A stretch of DNA of 37,994 nt from Paracoccaceae bacterium (GTDB lineage: Bacteria; Pseudomonadota; Alphaproteobacteria; Rhodobacterales; Rhodobacteraceae): NCBI GenBank assembly GCA_029862205.1, contig JAOTXT010000041.1, positions 1-37,994 on the forward strand, given 5' to 3'. The position numbers and the translations under genes were made by a program. The notes beneath the pieces are model-generated. The model saw only the letters and a list, made by a program, of their open reading frames with translations. It had not been told where the DNA came from and did not search any database. Below, piece after piece: positions 16,216 through 23,937 of the stretch. Positions within the stretch are counted from its first letter, which is position 1. Each line of letters opens with the position of its first letter.

Positions 16216-17559
16216 TCAACGGGTCAGGGTCATCAGAGCCCCAATATCCTCCATCTGCTCGATCCCGGAGATGGCGTCAATCAAGGCCTGTGCCCTGTCC
16301 GCGCCGAGGACCGGAGGCACCAGAGCGGAGAATTTCGTGCCCAGGGCATCCCACTGAGCATCGGTATCCGATGCCGGTTGGCCGGCATCCGCCTCCGCTG
16401 TCAGCACGCGCCCATCCGTCAGATGGATCGCCACATGGCCCGTCATCCAATCCCGGTCCGGGTTGATGGCGACGCGCGTCTGGCCGCGCGCGGTGACGAG
16501 CTCGGGATCGTGCGCGACCTCATCGGTATAGGCATCCAGCGACGCCGTCTGCGCCCCGGCCAGCGCCAAGACGCCAGTGTGGCGCAGCGAGAACTTCACC
16601 TCCAGCCCAGTTGCCGGTTCCTGGATGTTGCAGACATCCCGGAGCCTGGGGCTGACCGTGATGGTCATCTCGGCCATGTCGTCGAGCGTCAGCCCATGGC
16701 GCTCGCGCAGCGCGATTATCGCATTCATCGGTGCATGGGTCAGATAGCAGGCAGCATGATACTTAAAGAGCAGGTGCTCCACATGCATCGGCGCCGCCGG
16801 GTCGGGACGGAACGGGGCTGGTGCGAAATCCGGCGCCTGGGTCCACATCAGACCAGCCGAGGCCTCGATGGCCTCCGGATTTGCGGTGAAGCCACGGGCC
16901 GCCAGGCGCGCGGCGAGCAGGCCATTGGCCGCTGCCTTGCCCACATGGAAGGGCTTGGTCATCGTGCCGAAATTGCATTTCAACCCAGCGGCTTGGGAAG
17001 CGGCGATGCCCAGCGCCCAGCTGGTCTGCACCGCATCCAAGCCCAGCAACCTGGCGCAACCCGCCGCCGCGCCAAGGGTGCCGAGCGTGCCGGTGGCATG
17101 GAAACCCTTTTCGTAATGCGAGCCGCCAGTCATGGCGCCCAGCGCGGCCTCGACCTCGACGCCCACGATCAGCGCGTCGATCACCGCCGCGCCGCTTGTC
17201 TTGGTTTCTTCGGCCAGGGCCAAGACGGCGGGCGCGACCGGCGCGGTGGGGTGACCGTTCAGGGCCGAGACCACGTCGTCGTAGTCGAGCGCGTGACCCG
17301 CCGCGCCGTTGATCAGCGCGGCGGTGTGTGGGTCGACCGAGCCACCACCGATTAGGGTGCAGGACCCCGGTCTTCCCATCTCCTCACGCAGGATCGACAC
17401 CAAGGGTTCGTCCATGCCGGCGATGGTTACTCCCAGCCAGTCGAGCAGGGCGTGACGCGCCCAGATACGGGCGGCCGGTGTTGGCGCGGCCCCCGAGGCA
17501 ATCCACTCGGTCGCCTCGCAGGTCACCCGCGGAACAGGTTGGGCCTCGGTGATCACCAT
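16216..17559 (-). CDS. MmgE/PrpD family protein (dehydratase/isomerase/decarboxylase fold)
   Basis: 447 residues. The pattern GHALDYDDVVSALNGHPTAPVAPAVLALAEE is the MmgE/PrpD active-site block, and FHATGTLGTLGAAAGCARLLGLD, KCNFGTMTKPFHVGKAAANGLLAARLAARGFT and HYEKGFH fit. Family members include 2-methylcitrate dehydratase and cis-aconitate decarboxylase, acting on tricarboxylic or related acids in the cytoplasm. Its divergent neighbour is the MFS gene that heads the catabolic operon, with 97 bases between the starts. That gap contains an inverted 9-bp repeat. The substrate is not identified; a role in breakdown of a branched organic acid is an inference. Confidence 0.87.
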   Translation of the reverse strand: MVITEAQPVPRVTCEATEWIASGAAPTPAARIWARHALLDWLGVTIAGMDEPLVSILREEMGRPGSCTLIGGGSVDPHTAALINGAAGHALDYDDVVSALNGHPTAPVAPAVLALAEETKTSGAAVIDALIVGVEVEAALGAMTGGSHYEKGFHATGTLGTLGAAAGCARLLGLDAVQTSWALGIAASQAAGLKCNFGTMTKPFHVGKAAANGLLAARLAARGFTANPEAIEASAGLMWTQAPDFAPAPFRPDPAAPMHVEHLLFKYHAACYLTHAPMNAIIALRERHGLTLDDMAEMTITVSPRLRDVCNIQEPATGLEVKFSLRHTGVLALAGAQTASLDAYTDEVAHDPELVTARGQTRVAINPDRDWMTGHVAIHLTDGRVLTAEADAGQPASDTDAQWDALGTKFSALVPPVLGADRAQALIDAISGIEQMEDIGALMTLTR

Positions 17560-17590
17560 TGTGATACCCTAGTTTGCCTTGGCCGTTCGC

Positions 17591-17647
17591 CCCTTGGGCG
17601 CGGCTTTTCCAGTATAGGCTAGCACGGCCCCCGCCGGTGCCCAAGGG
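17591..17647. promoter_or_regulatory. Inverted 9-bp repeat in the divergent MmgE/PrpD-MFS promoter region
   Basis: CCCTTGGGC (17591-17599) and GCCCAAGGG (17639-17647) are exact reverse complements, 48 bases centre to centre. The similarity extends into the pattern C-x-GG beyond each arm. Between them is TATACT on the minus strand, a plausible -10. The arrangement fits two operator half-regions for a dimeric or looping regulator. Confidence 0.45.
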
Positions 17648-17656
17648 ACCTGCCGT

Positions 17657-18877
17657 ATGAGCCAAACCGACGCCGCGACACCCGCCAGCCCGCGCCCGGT
17701 CGCTGTGTTGCTAGGCGCCATGGCAACGCAAGGTGCTGCCGCCGTTGGGTTCTGGGCCTACAGCTTGCTAGCGCCGGAACTGGCGCGCGAAACCGGGCTG
17801 AACGAGCGCGATTTCGGGCTGGCGGTCAGCTTCATTTTCCTCGGCACCTTCTTCTCGAGCCCATTCACCGGGCTTCTTGCGGGGCGTTTTGGCGGCATGG
17901 GAGCAATCGCTCTGGTGCTGATCGGTATGGCGGCGGCAATGCTGTTGAACCTGGCAGCGCTTTGGAGCGCGACCATGCTTTCGGCTTTTCTGTTTGGGCT
18001 CTTCTATGGTCCGCAGGGTGCGGTCAGCATGACCCTGGTGGCCCAAAGCGCCGAGCGCCGGATGCGTGGCCTCTTCCTGTCGATCCGCCATTCCTCGGTG
18101 CCCGCCGCAGCCGCGGTGATCGGCAGGTTGCTTCCACCGCTTATGCTGATCGCAGGCTGGCAAATGGGAGTCTACGCGGTTGCGCTGGTGCTGGTGGCGG
18201 GCGCCGCCTTCGCGTGGGCGGCGCGGCCCCTTTTCCGGCTCGGCGGCGAGGGGCGGGCACGGGTGGCCGAGCGACGATCCTTCTGGCTTGGTATCCGCGG
18301 GCGGTTCAGGGTTCCGGCTCATTTGCGTTTCCTCTGGGGCGCGGGCCAGATCTTCGCCATCACCCAGACGGCGGTGACGTTCTTTTCCTACCTCTATCTG
18401 CTGGAGGTGGCGGGTCTCGACCCGGTCGCCGCCGGCATTTTCGCGTCCAACCTACACCTGACCGCGCTCTTGGGCCGCCCGGTGCTCGGCTGGCTCTGCG
18501 ACCGAACCGAGCGGCCACACGCGGTGTTGGCGGGAATTGCCGTCGTTACCGTGATCACCGTCGGCGCCATGCTGAATGTCGGGCCGGACACGCCGGTTTG
18601 GCTGCTCGTGCCGCTGGCGGTCGCCTGCGGGGTATCGGGGCAATGCTGGAACCCGGTTTTCGTCACCGCGATGAGCTTCGAGGTGGCTGACGATGAGCTG
18701 GCCGAGATGAACGGCCGCGCGTTCTCGTTCCTTTCGATCGGCTGGATGGGGACGGCGCCGGTCTTCTGGGCGCTGATCGAATTCACTGGCGGCTATGTGG
18801 TGCCTTATATCATCATCGCGCTCGCGAACCTGGGCGTCATTGCTGTGCTGATGCGCGGCGGCAAGGGGGAGAAATGA
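17657..18877 (+). CDS. MFS transporter
   Basis: 406 residues with about 12 hydrophobic segments. The N-terminal half has the pattern LNERDFGLAVSFIFLGTFFSSPFTGLLAGRFGG between helices 1-3, where the MFS motif GRFGG lies. The central loop carries RPLFRLGGEGRARVAERRSFW, and LGWLCDRTERPHA is the repeat of the motif in the second half. It is an inner-membrane proton-linked carrier of unknown substrate. It heads a tightly packed unit: its stop overlaps the RraA-like start by four bases (ATGA, 18874-18877). It may import or export the acid broken down by the genes that follow. Confidence 0.88.
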   Translation: MSQTDAATPASPRPVAVLLGAMATQGAAAVGFWAYSLLAPELARETGLNERDFGLAVSFIFLGTFFSSPFTGLLAGRFGGMGAIALVLIGMAAAMLLNLAALWSATMLSAFLFGLFYGPQGAVSMTLVAQSAERRMRGLFLSIRHSSVPAAAAVIGRLLPPLMLIAGWQMGVYAVALVLVAGAAFAWAARPLFRLGGEGRARVAERRSFWLGIRGRFRVPAHLRFLWGAGQIFAITQTAVTFFSYLYLLEVAGLDPVAAGIFASNLHLTALLGRPVLGWLCDRTERPHAVLAGIAVVTVITVGAMLNVGPDTPVWLLVPLAVACGVSGQCWNPVFVTAMSFEVADDELAEMNGRAFSFLSIGWMGTAPVFWALIEFTGGYVVPYIIIALANLGVIAVLMRGGKGEK

Positions 18878-19524
18878 ACGTATCGGACGAGATACTCGGT
18901 CTGCTGCAGGAACTGAACACGCCCACACTGGCCAATGCGCTCGAGGATCTGGGGTTGGAGGCGGTGATCACCGGCCTCTCGCCCGCTGGGACGGACATGC
19001 GCTGTGTCGGCCGCGCGGTGACGGTGCTCGAGATGACTGGGCCCAAAGGCGCCTTCCCGGCCTCGGATTTCAGGGTGGGCGAAATGATCGACGCTGCGGG
19101 TCCGGGCGACGTGGTCGTGGTTGCCAATGGCGGCGCCCCGATCTCGACCTGGGGCGGCACGGCGTCTTACGCGGCGCATCTGAAGGGGATCGACGGGTTG
19201 ATCGTCGATGGCGGCATCCGTGACCGCGAGGAGATCTGCGAGATCGGCTTTCCGGCCTTCGCCCGCCACATGGTGCCGACCACCGGTAAGACCCGGATTC
19301 GGGTCGAGGCGATCGGCGTGCAGGTAACGCTATCCGGCATCCGCGTCGACCCAGGTGACGCGATCGTGGCGGACGGCATTGGCATCGTCGCCATCCCGGC
19401 CGCCCACGCGGCGGAAGTAGCCGACATGGCCACGGCTTACGCCGCCGACGATGCTCGGGCGATGCGCGAGCTGGATCAGGGTCTCACGTTCCGCGAAGCC
19501 ATGGCGAAGTTCGCCAAGATATGA
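18874..19524 (+). CDS. RraA-like protein, probable 4-hydroxy-4-methyl-2-oxoglutarate/oxaloacetate-type aldolase
   Basis: 216 residues of the RraA/HMG-aldolase fold. The metal and substrate motif GGIRDRE (R116, D117) sits where pyruvate-forming class II aldolases of this family bind magnesium, preceded by WGGTASYAAHLKGIDGLIVDGG. The family contains both true aldolases, which split 4-carboxy-4-hydroxy-2-oxoadipate or 4-hydroxy-4-methyl-2-oxoglutarate to pyruvate, and RraA inhibitors of RNase E. In an operon with a 2-hydroxyacid dehydrogenase and an acyl-CoA dehydrogenase the aldolase role is more likely. Both ends overlap the neighbours by ATGA. Confidence 0.85.
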   Translation: MNVSDEILGLLQELNTPTLANALEDLGLEAVITGLSPAGTDMRCVGRAVTVLEMTGPKGAFPASDFRVGEMIDAAGPGDVVVVANGGAPISTWGGTASYAAHLKGIDGLIVDGGIRDREEICEIGFPAFARHMVPTTGKTRIRVEAIGVQVTLSGIRVDPGDAIVADGIGIVAIPAAHAAEVADMATAYAADDARAMRELDQGLTFREAMAKFAKI

Positions 19525-20936
19525 TCGAAAGCGGTGTTCTCGACCGGCTCAAGCGGGCCGCCGGACCGGGCGGGTTCCTGGACGGTCCCGCCGATACCGC
19601 CGCCTATTGCACGCCTTTCCGCGACGGCGAGACCGGGGCGACGCCCCTGGTTCTCCGGCCCGACACGACCGAAAAGGTTGCGGCGTTGGTCACGATCTGC
19701 GCCGAGACCCGTACCCCAATCGTGCCCCAGGGCGGAAATACCGGGCTGACTGGCGCGGGGCTGCCTCGTATTGCGGGCAACGAGGTGGTCCTGTCGCTGA
19801 CCCGTCTCAACCGCATCCGCGCGGTCGATCCGTTGAACGACACCATTACCGTCGAGGCTGGCGTCACCATGGAGGCGGTGCAGCAGGCGGCCGAGGAGGT
19901 GGACCGGCTGTTTCCCCTCTCCATAGGCTCGCGCGGCACCTGCCAGATCGGTGGCAACCTCTCGACCAACGCGGGCGGTATCCATGTGGTGCGATACGGG
20001 ACTGCGCGCGCCATGGTGCTGGGGCTGGAGGTCGTGACTGGCCAGGGCGAGGTCTGGGACGGGCTGCGCGGGCTGCGCAAGGACAATGCGGGCTATGACC
20101 TGAAGCAGCTTTTCATCGGGGCGGAGGGGACGCTCGGCATCATCACCGGAGCGGTCCTCAAACTTTTCTCCAGGCCGCGGGAGCGTCAGACCGCTTTGGT
20201 CGAGGTGGCGAGCGCCGAGGCGGGGATCGGACTGCTCGCGTATATGAAAAGCGCAATGGGCGAGGCAGTCAGCGCCTTCGAATTGATCCACCGCAACTGC
20301 TTCTCGCTCGCCACCGAGACACTCGGTCACCCCGATCCCATGGAAGGCGTGCGGACCTGGCGCGTTCTAATGGACCTGGCCGGACAGGAAGCCCCCGGTA
20401 GTTTGCGCGAACCGCTGGAGGAGGCATTGGCCAATGCCTTCGAAGCTGGGCTCGTGACCGACGCGATCATCGCTGCTTCCGGCGCTCAAGCGGACGCGAT
20501 CTGGGCGATCCGCGAGGAACAGGCCGAGGTCCAGCGCCGGGCGGGCTTCGGTATCAAGCACGACATTTCGGTCCCGGTATCAGCGATTCCGGAATTCATC
20601 GCCCAGGCTGATGCGGCGCTCACAAAAACCTATCCCGGCCATGTCACTTGCACCTTCGGCCATGCGGGCGACGGCAATCTGCACTACAACCCCATCGAAC
20701 CGCGTGATTGGGGCCGGCAACGCTGGGAGGCGGAGACAGAAGCTGTCAATCGCATCGTCCATGATATCGTCGCTGACATGGGCGGGTCGATTACCGCCGA
20801 GCATGGGGTTGGGCGGCTGCGCAAGGGCGAACTCGCGCATTACAAATCTCCGGTCGAGTTGGGGATGATGCGAAGCCTTAAACGCGCCTTCGACCCGGCG
20901 GGGATTTTCAACCCGGGTAAGGTTTTCGATGTCTGA
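19521..20936 (+). CDS. FAD-linked 2-hydroxyacid dehydrogenase (D2HGDH/GlcD-like)
   Basis: 471 residues of the PCMH-type FAD family. FAD-binding blocks: PQGGNTGLTGAGLP (about 71-84) and SIGSRGTCQIGGNLSTNAGG (about 134-153). RKDNAGYDLKQLFIGAEGTLGIIT follows. The FAD-oxidase C-terminal domain shows the metal motif HAGDGNLHYNP and ITAEHGVGRLRKGEL. Relatives oxidise D-lactate, glycolate or D-2-hydroxyglutarate and pass electrons to a quinone or electron-transfer flavoprotein. It starts by ATGA overlap with the aldolase gene and its end overlaps the acyl-CoA dehydrogenase start by eight bases, so the four genes form one operon. The exact hydroxyacid is unknown. Confidence 0.9.
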   Translation: MIESGVLDRLKRAAGPGGFLDGPADTAAYCTPFRDGETGATPLVLRPDTTEKVAALVTICAETRTPIVPQGGNTGLTGAGLPRIAGNEVVLSLTRLNRIRAVDPLNDTITVEAGVTMEAVQQAAEEVDRLFPLSIGSRGTCQIGGNLSTNAGGIHVVRYGTARAMVLGLEVVTGQGEVWDGLRGLRKDNAGYDLKQLFIGAEGTLGIITGAVLKLFSRPRERQTALVEVASAEAGIGLLAYMKSAMGEAVSAFELIHRNCFSLATETLGHPDPMEGVRTWRVLMDLAGQEAPGSLREPLEEALANAFEAGLVTDAIIAASGAQADAIWAIREEQAEVQRRAGFGIKHDISVPVSAIPEFIAQADAALTKTYPGHVTCTFGHAGDGNLHYNPIEPRDWGRQRWEAETEAVNRIVHDIVADMGGSITAEHGVGRLRKGELAHYKSPVELGMMRSLKRAFDPAGIFNPGKVFDV

Positions 20937-22080
20937 GACGCGTTCGATCTACTTCTCGCCCGAGCACGACCTCTTCCGCGATCAGATACGCCGGTTCGTC
21001 ATCGAGGCAATCCGTCCCAACGCCGATGCGTGGGAGGCCGCCGGCGAGGTGCCTCGCGCGGTTTTCCGGGAAATGGGCGCGCTCGGTTTCCTGGGCGCGC
21101 GCTACGGCGAGGAATATGGCGGCGCCGGGATGGATGTCTTTGCCAGTATTGTATTGGCGGAGGAACTGGGCAGGGCTGGCCTTTCCGGACTCGCCGCAGG
21201 CGTTCTGGTCCACACCGACATGGCCTCGCCCCACCTGGCGCGTTTCGGCAGTTCCGAGCAGAAGGCGCGCTACATGCCGGCGATCATTCGGGGCGAGATG
21301 GTCACCGCCATCGCGGTCACCGAGCCAGGCGCCGGGTCGGACGTGGCCGGGCTGACAACGCGGGCCGAGCGCGCAGGCAACGGCTGGATCCTGAACGGCG
21401 CCAAGACGTTCATAACCAACGGGGCGCTGGCCGACCTCTACTTCGTTGCCACGCGCACCGACCCAGAGGCGAAGTCCTCGCGCGGACTTTCCCTGTTCAT
21501 CGTAGAACGCGGGACACCGGGCTTCGAAGTGGCGCGCAAGCTCGACAAACTGGGCTGGCATTCCTCGGATACGGCGGAGCTTCGCATCAAGGATTGCCGT
21601 TTGCCCGCCGACGCGCTGCTTGGCGAGGAGGGCAGGGGCTTCTATCAGATCATGGAGAACTTCCAGAAAGAGCGCCTGGTGATCGGTGCCATGGCGGTCG
21701 GCGAAGCGGAACGGGCCATCGAGATCACGCTTGAGCATGTCCGGACCCGGCAGGCCTTCGGCGGCCCGCTTTGGGAAAAGCAAACGGTGCGCCAGAATCT
21801 GGCCGATTGCGCGGCCCGCGCAGCGGCGGCTAAGCAATTGGTCCACCACACCGCATGGCTCGACGCCCAAGGGATCGACTGCGTGCGCGAGGTCTCGATG
21901 GTCAAGGTGCACGCGGCCGAGATGGTCCAGCATGTCGCCCATACCTGCCTGCAGCTCCATGGCGGCTCGGGCTATATGCGCGGCATGGAGATCGAGCGTC
22001 TCTACCGCGATGCGCGCATCCACTCGATCGGCGGCGGGGCCACCGAGGTGATGCACGAAGAGATTGCCAAGCGGCTCTAA
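20929..22080 (+). CDS. Acyl-CoA dehydrogenase with helix-G catalytic Glu
   Basis: 383 residues, soluble FAD enzyme that makes the alpha-beta double bond in an acyl-CoA and passes electrons to ETF. Standard blocks: TEPGAGSDVAGL (about 131-142), GAKTFITNGALAD, QAFGGPLWEKQTVRQNLAD and LQLHGGSGYMRGMEIERLYRDARI. The usual catalytic Glu near the C-terminus (EGT motif) is replaced by glycine: SIGGGATEV at 366-374. A Glu is instead present at E248 in KERLVIG, the position used in isovaleryl-CoA dehydrogenase. This suggests a short branched-chain acyl-CoA substrate, which is an inference. Fourth gene of the MFS-aldolase-oxidoreductase operon. Confidence 0.92.
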   Translation: MSETRSIYFSPEHDLFRDQIRRFVIEAIRPNADAWEAAGEVPRAVFREMGALGFLGARYGEEYGGAGMDVFASIVLAEELGRAGLSGLAAGVLVHTDMASPHLARFGSSEQKARYMPAIIRGEMVTAIAVTEPGAGSDVAGLTTRAERAGNGWILNGAKTFITNGALADLYFVATRTDPEAKSSRGLSLFIVERGTPGFEVARKLDKLGWHSSDTAELRIKDCRLPADALLGEEGRGFYQIMENFQKERLVIGAMAVGEAERAIEITLEHVRTRQAFGGPLWEKQTVRQNLADCAARAAAAKQLVHHTAWLDAQGIDCVREVSMVKVHAAEMVQHVAHTCLQLHGGSGYMRGMEIERLYRDARIHSIGGGATEVMHEEIAKRL

Positions 22081-22192
22081 CCCCGTCACGGCGTTGTAAT
22101 TTCACGGTTGCTGGGGTTTAGTGGCCTGGACCCTCGTGCCGGGATCGGCGGCGAGGCATCGCAACGAAAAAACAAGATCTGGAGGAAACACA

Positions 22193-23236
22193 ATGAAGAA
22201 CCTGGTCAAATCCGCCTTGCTGGCCGCCGCCGTGTCGCTGGCCGCGACCGGCATTGCCAGCGCCCAGAATGTCGACGGGCCCAGCGTCTTCTGGAAATGG
22301 TCGACCTGGGGCAAGCCGCGCGCGTTTACCGCCGGCGTCGAGAAGCTGGCCGAACGCGTCTCGGCCGAGACCGGCGGCAAGTTCAAGATCCAGATCTTCT
22401 ATGGCGGCCAGCTGGCCAAGAGCCGCGAGAACCTGGACGGGCTCAAGAACAATGCCTTTGAGGGCGCGATGTTCTGCAATTTTTACAGCCCCGGTAAGAA
22501 TCCGGCCTTCATGGTCTATTCGATGCCCTTCGTGCCCTTGGGCGATTTCCGGGTCTCGGCCTATGTGCGCAACAAGCTGATGGAGCACCCGGCGATGGTC
22601 CGGGACATGGAGCAGTGGAATGCCATCGCCTATGCCTCGACGCTGTTGCCGCAGTATGAGTTCCTGGGGACCGGCAAAGCACCGAAGACGCTTGCCGACT
22701 GGAAGGGCATGCGCGTGCGCGCGGGCGGCGGTGTCGGCCAGGCGATGGAGGTGCTGGGCGCCACCCGGCAGACCGTGCCGGCGGCCGAGACCTACACGCT
22801 GATGCAGCGCGGCGGTGTCGATGCCGTTTCGTTCCCGTTCAGCTATGCCCACGCGGCCTACAAGATCAACGAACTGGCGACCTGGTATACCGCGAACCTG
22901 CAGCCAGGATCTTCGGAGTGCCCGATGGTCTTCAACAAGACGGCTTACGAGAAGCTGCCGTCCCAGTATCAGGACCTGCTGATGAGCCTCAAGGACGAGG
23001 TCACCCAGGCGATGATCGACAAATACGAAGAGGCGGACGCGAAGAACCTGCCCGCCTTCGAGCAGAAGATGGAAAAGATCGTCTATGACGACGCGACCAT
23101 CGCCGAGTTCAAGCAGGTCGCGGGCGAGCCGGTCTATAAGAAGTTCATCAAAGACTACAAAGACCAGACCGACGCCAAGGCGGTGCTCGAGCGCCTTTTC
23201 GAACTGGTCGAGGAAGCGCAAGAGAAGTTCCAGTAA
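22193..23236 (+). CDS. dctP: TRAP transporter substrate-binding protein DctP
   Basis: 347 residues starting at the ATG at 22193 with GGAGG seven bases upstream. The Sec signal peptide occupies about residues 1-24, cleavage ASA|Q. The mature protein is the periplasmic solute receptor: KLAERVSAETGGKFKIQIFYGGQLAKSRENLDGLKNNAFEGAM, then GMRVRAGGGVGQAMEVLGATRQTVPAAETYTLMQRGGVDAV with the arginine that usually clamps a carboxylate. TRAP receptors bind organic acids and feed a sodium-driven permease. It lies 112 bases after the acyl-CoA dehydrogenase, and a hairpin separates it from dctQ. The exact substrate cannot be read. Confidence 0.95.
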   Translation: MKNLVKSALLAAAVSLAATGIASAQNVDGPSVFWKWSTWGKPRAFTAGVEKLAERVSAETGGKFKIQIFYGGQLAKSRENLDGLKNNAFEGAMFCNFYSPGKNPAFMVYSMPFVPLGDFRVSAYVRNKLMEHPAMVRDMEQWNAIAYASTLLPQYEFLGTGKAPKTLADWKGMRVRAGGGVGQAMEVLGATRQTVPAAETYTLMQRGGVDAVSFPFSYAHAAYKINELATWYTANLQPGSSECPMVFNKTAYEKLPSQYQDLLMSLKDEVTQAMIDKYEEADAKNLPAFEQKMEKIVYDDATIAEFKQVAGEPVYKKFIKDYKDQTDAKAVLERLFELVEEAQEKFQ

Positions 23237-23245
23237 TCCTCGGAC

Positions 23246-23268
23246 GGGGCGGGCCACCGGTCCGCCCC
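23246..23268 (+). terminator. Intercistronic hairpin between dctP and dctQ
   Basis: GGGGCGG (23246-23252) pairs with CCGCCCC (23262-23268); a G-T pair and CC/GG pairs extend the stem inward. It has no T tract. Such a hairpin after the receptor gene is commonly used to stabilise dctP mRNA or attenuate the permease genes, giving more receptor than permease. Confidence 0.55.
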
Positions 23269-23283
23269 TGAACCACGCAATCC

Positions 23284-23937
23284 ATGTCTTCCAGCCACGA
23301 TAGCGTGCTGCCTAACCCGCCCCCGGATGGGTTGGGCCGACTGGTATGGCATCTCGACCGAGTGATCCGGGCGCCCGAGAACCTGATGAACTTCCTGGCC
23401 GCCGCGGCGACGCTTTTCCTGGTGCTATTGGGCGTCGTCCAGGTGGTGCTGAACGCCAAGTGGCTCTTCAACAGCCCAATCTTCGGCTATATCGACATGA
23501 TCGAGCTGGCGATGCCGATCCTGGCGATCTTGGGGATCTCGTATTGCCAGCGGCTCGGCACCCATATTCGCATGGACATCCTGATCCAGCGCTTTGATGG
23601 GCGGCTTCTGTGGTCGGTCGAGACCTTCGCTGCGCTGATGACCTTGATGATCGCGATTCTGCTGATGATCTTCTCGTGGAATTTCTTCGCCGATGCCTAC
23701 CAGATCGGCGATTCCACGACGGATGCCGAGATCGATACCTGGCCGTCGAAGCTCTTGGTGCCGATTGCGTTCGCGCTCCTTTCCTTCCGGGCTTTCGTGC
23801 AAACCATCGGCGCCTTGCGTCTGGCGATAAACCCCGGTCTCACCCCGGTTGGCGTCGTGGTTCAGATGGACATTGCCGAACAGGCACAGGAGGAAATCCG
23901 CGAAGCCCTGGGTGATGCGGACGAGGACGCATCATGA
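23284..23937 (+). CDS. dctQ: TRAP transporter small permease DctQ
   Basis: 217 residues with about four transmembrane segments, near residues 35-57, 71-87, 113-138 and 155-178. The sequence YIDMIELAMPILAILGISYCQRLGTHIRMDILIQRF is the typical DctQ loop block. DctQ forms the small membrane subunit with DctM. The protein is longer than many DctQ proteins, with a soluble N-terminal stretch and an acidic tail, as in TRAP systems of the mannitol/chloroaromatic type. It overlaps dctM by four bases (ATGA, 23934-23937). No clear ribosome site precedes the ATG. Confidence 0.92.
   Translation: MSSSHDSVLPNPPPDGLGRLVWHLDRVIRAPENLMNFLAAAATLFLVLLGVVQVVLNAKWLFNSPIFGYIDMIELAMPILAILGISYCQRLGTHIRMDILIQRFDGRLLWSVETFAALMTLMIAILLMIFSWNFFADAYQIGDSTTDAEIDTWPSKLLVPIAFALLSFRAFVQTIGALRLAINPGLTPVGVVVQMDIAEQAQEEIREALGDADEDAS

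Noticed and set aside
20908-22089. Minus-strand frame of 393 residues opposite the acyl-CoA dehydrogenase
   Set aside because: Antisense shadow caused by GC-rich codons; no family motifs, and the plus-strand gene is complete with operon overlaps.
22118-23257. Minus-strand frame of 379 residues opposite dctP
   Set aside because: Shadow of a clear dctP gene; the translation is a low-complexity mix with no recognisable domain.
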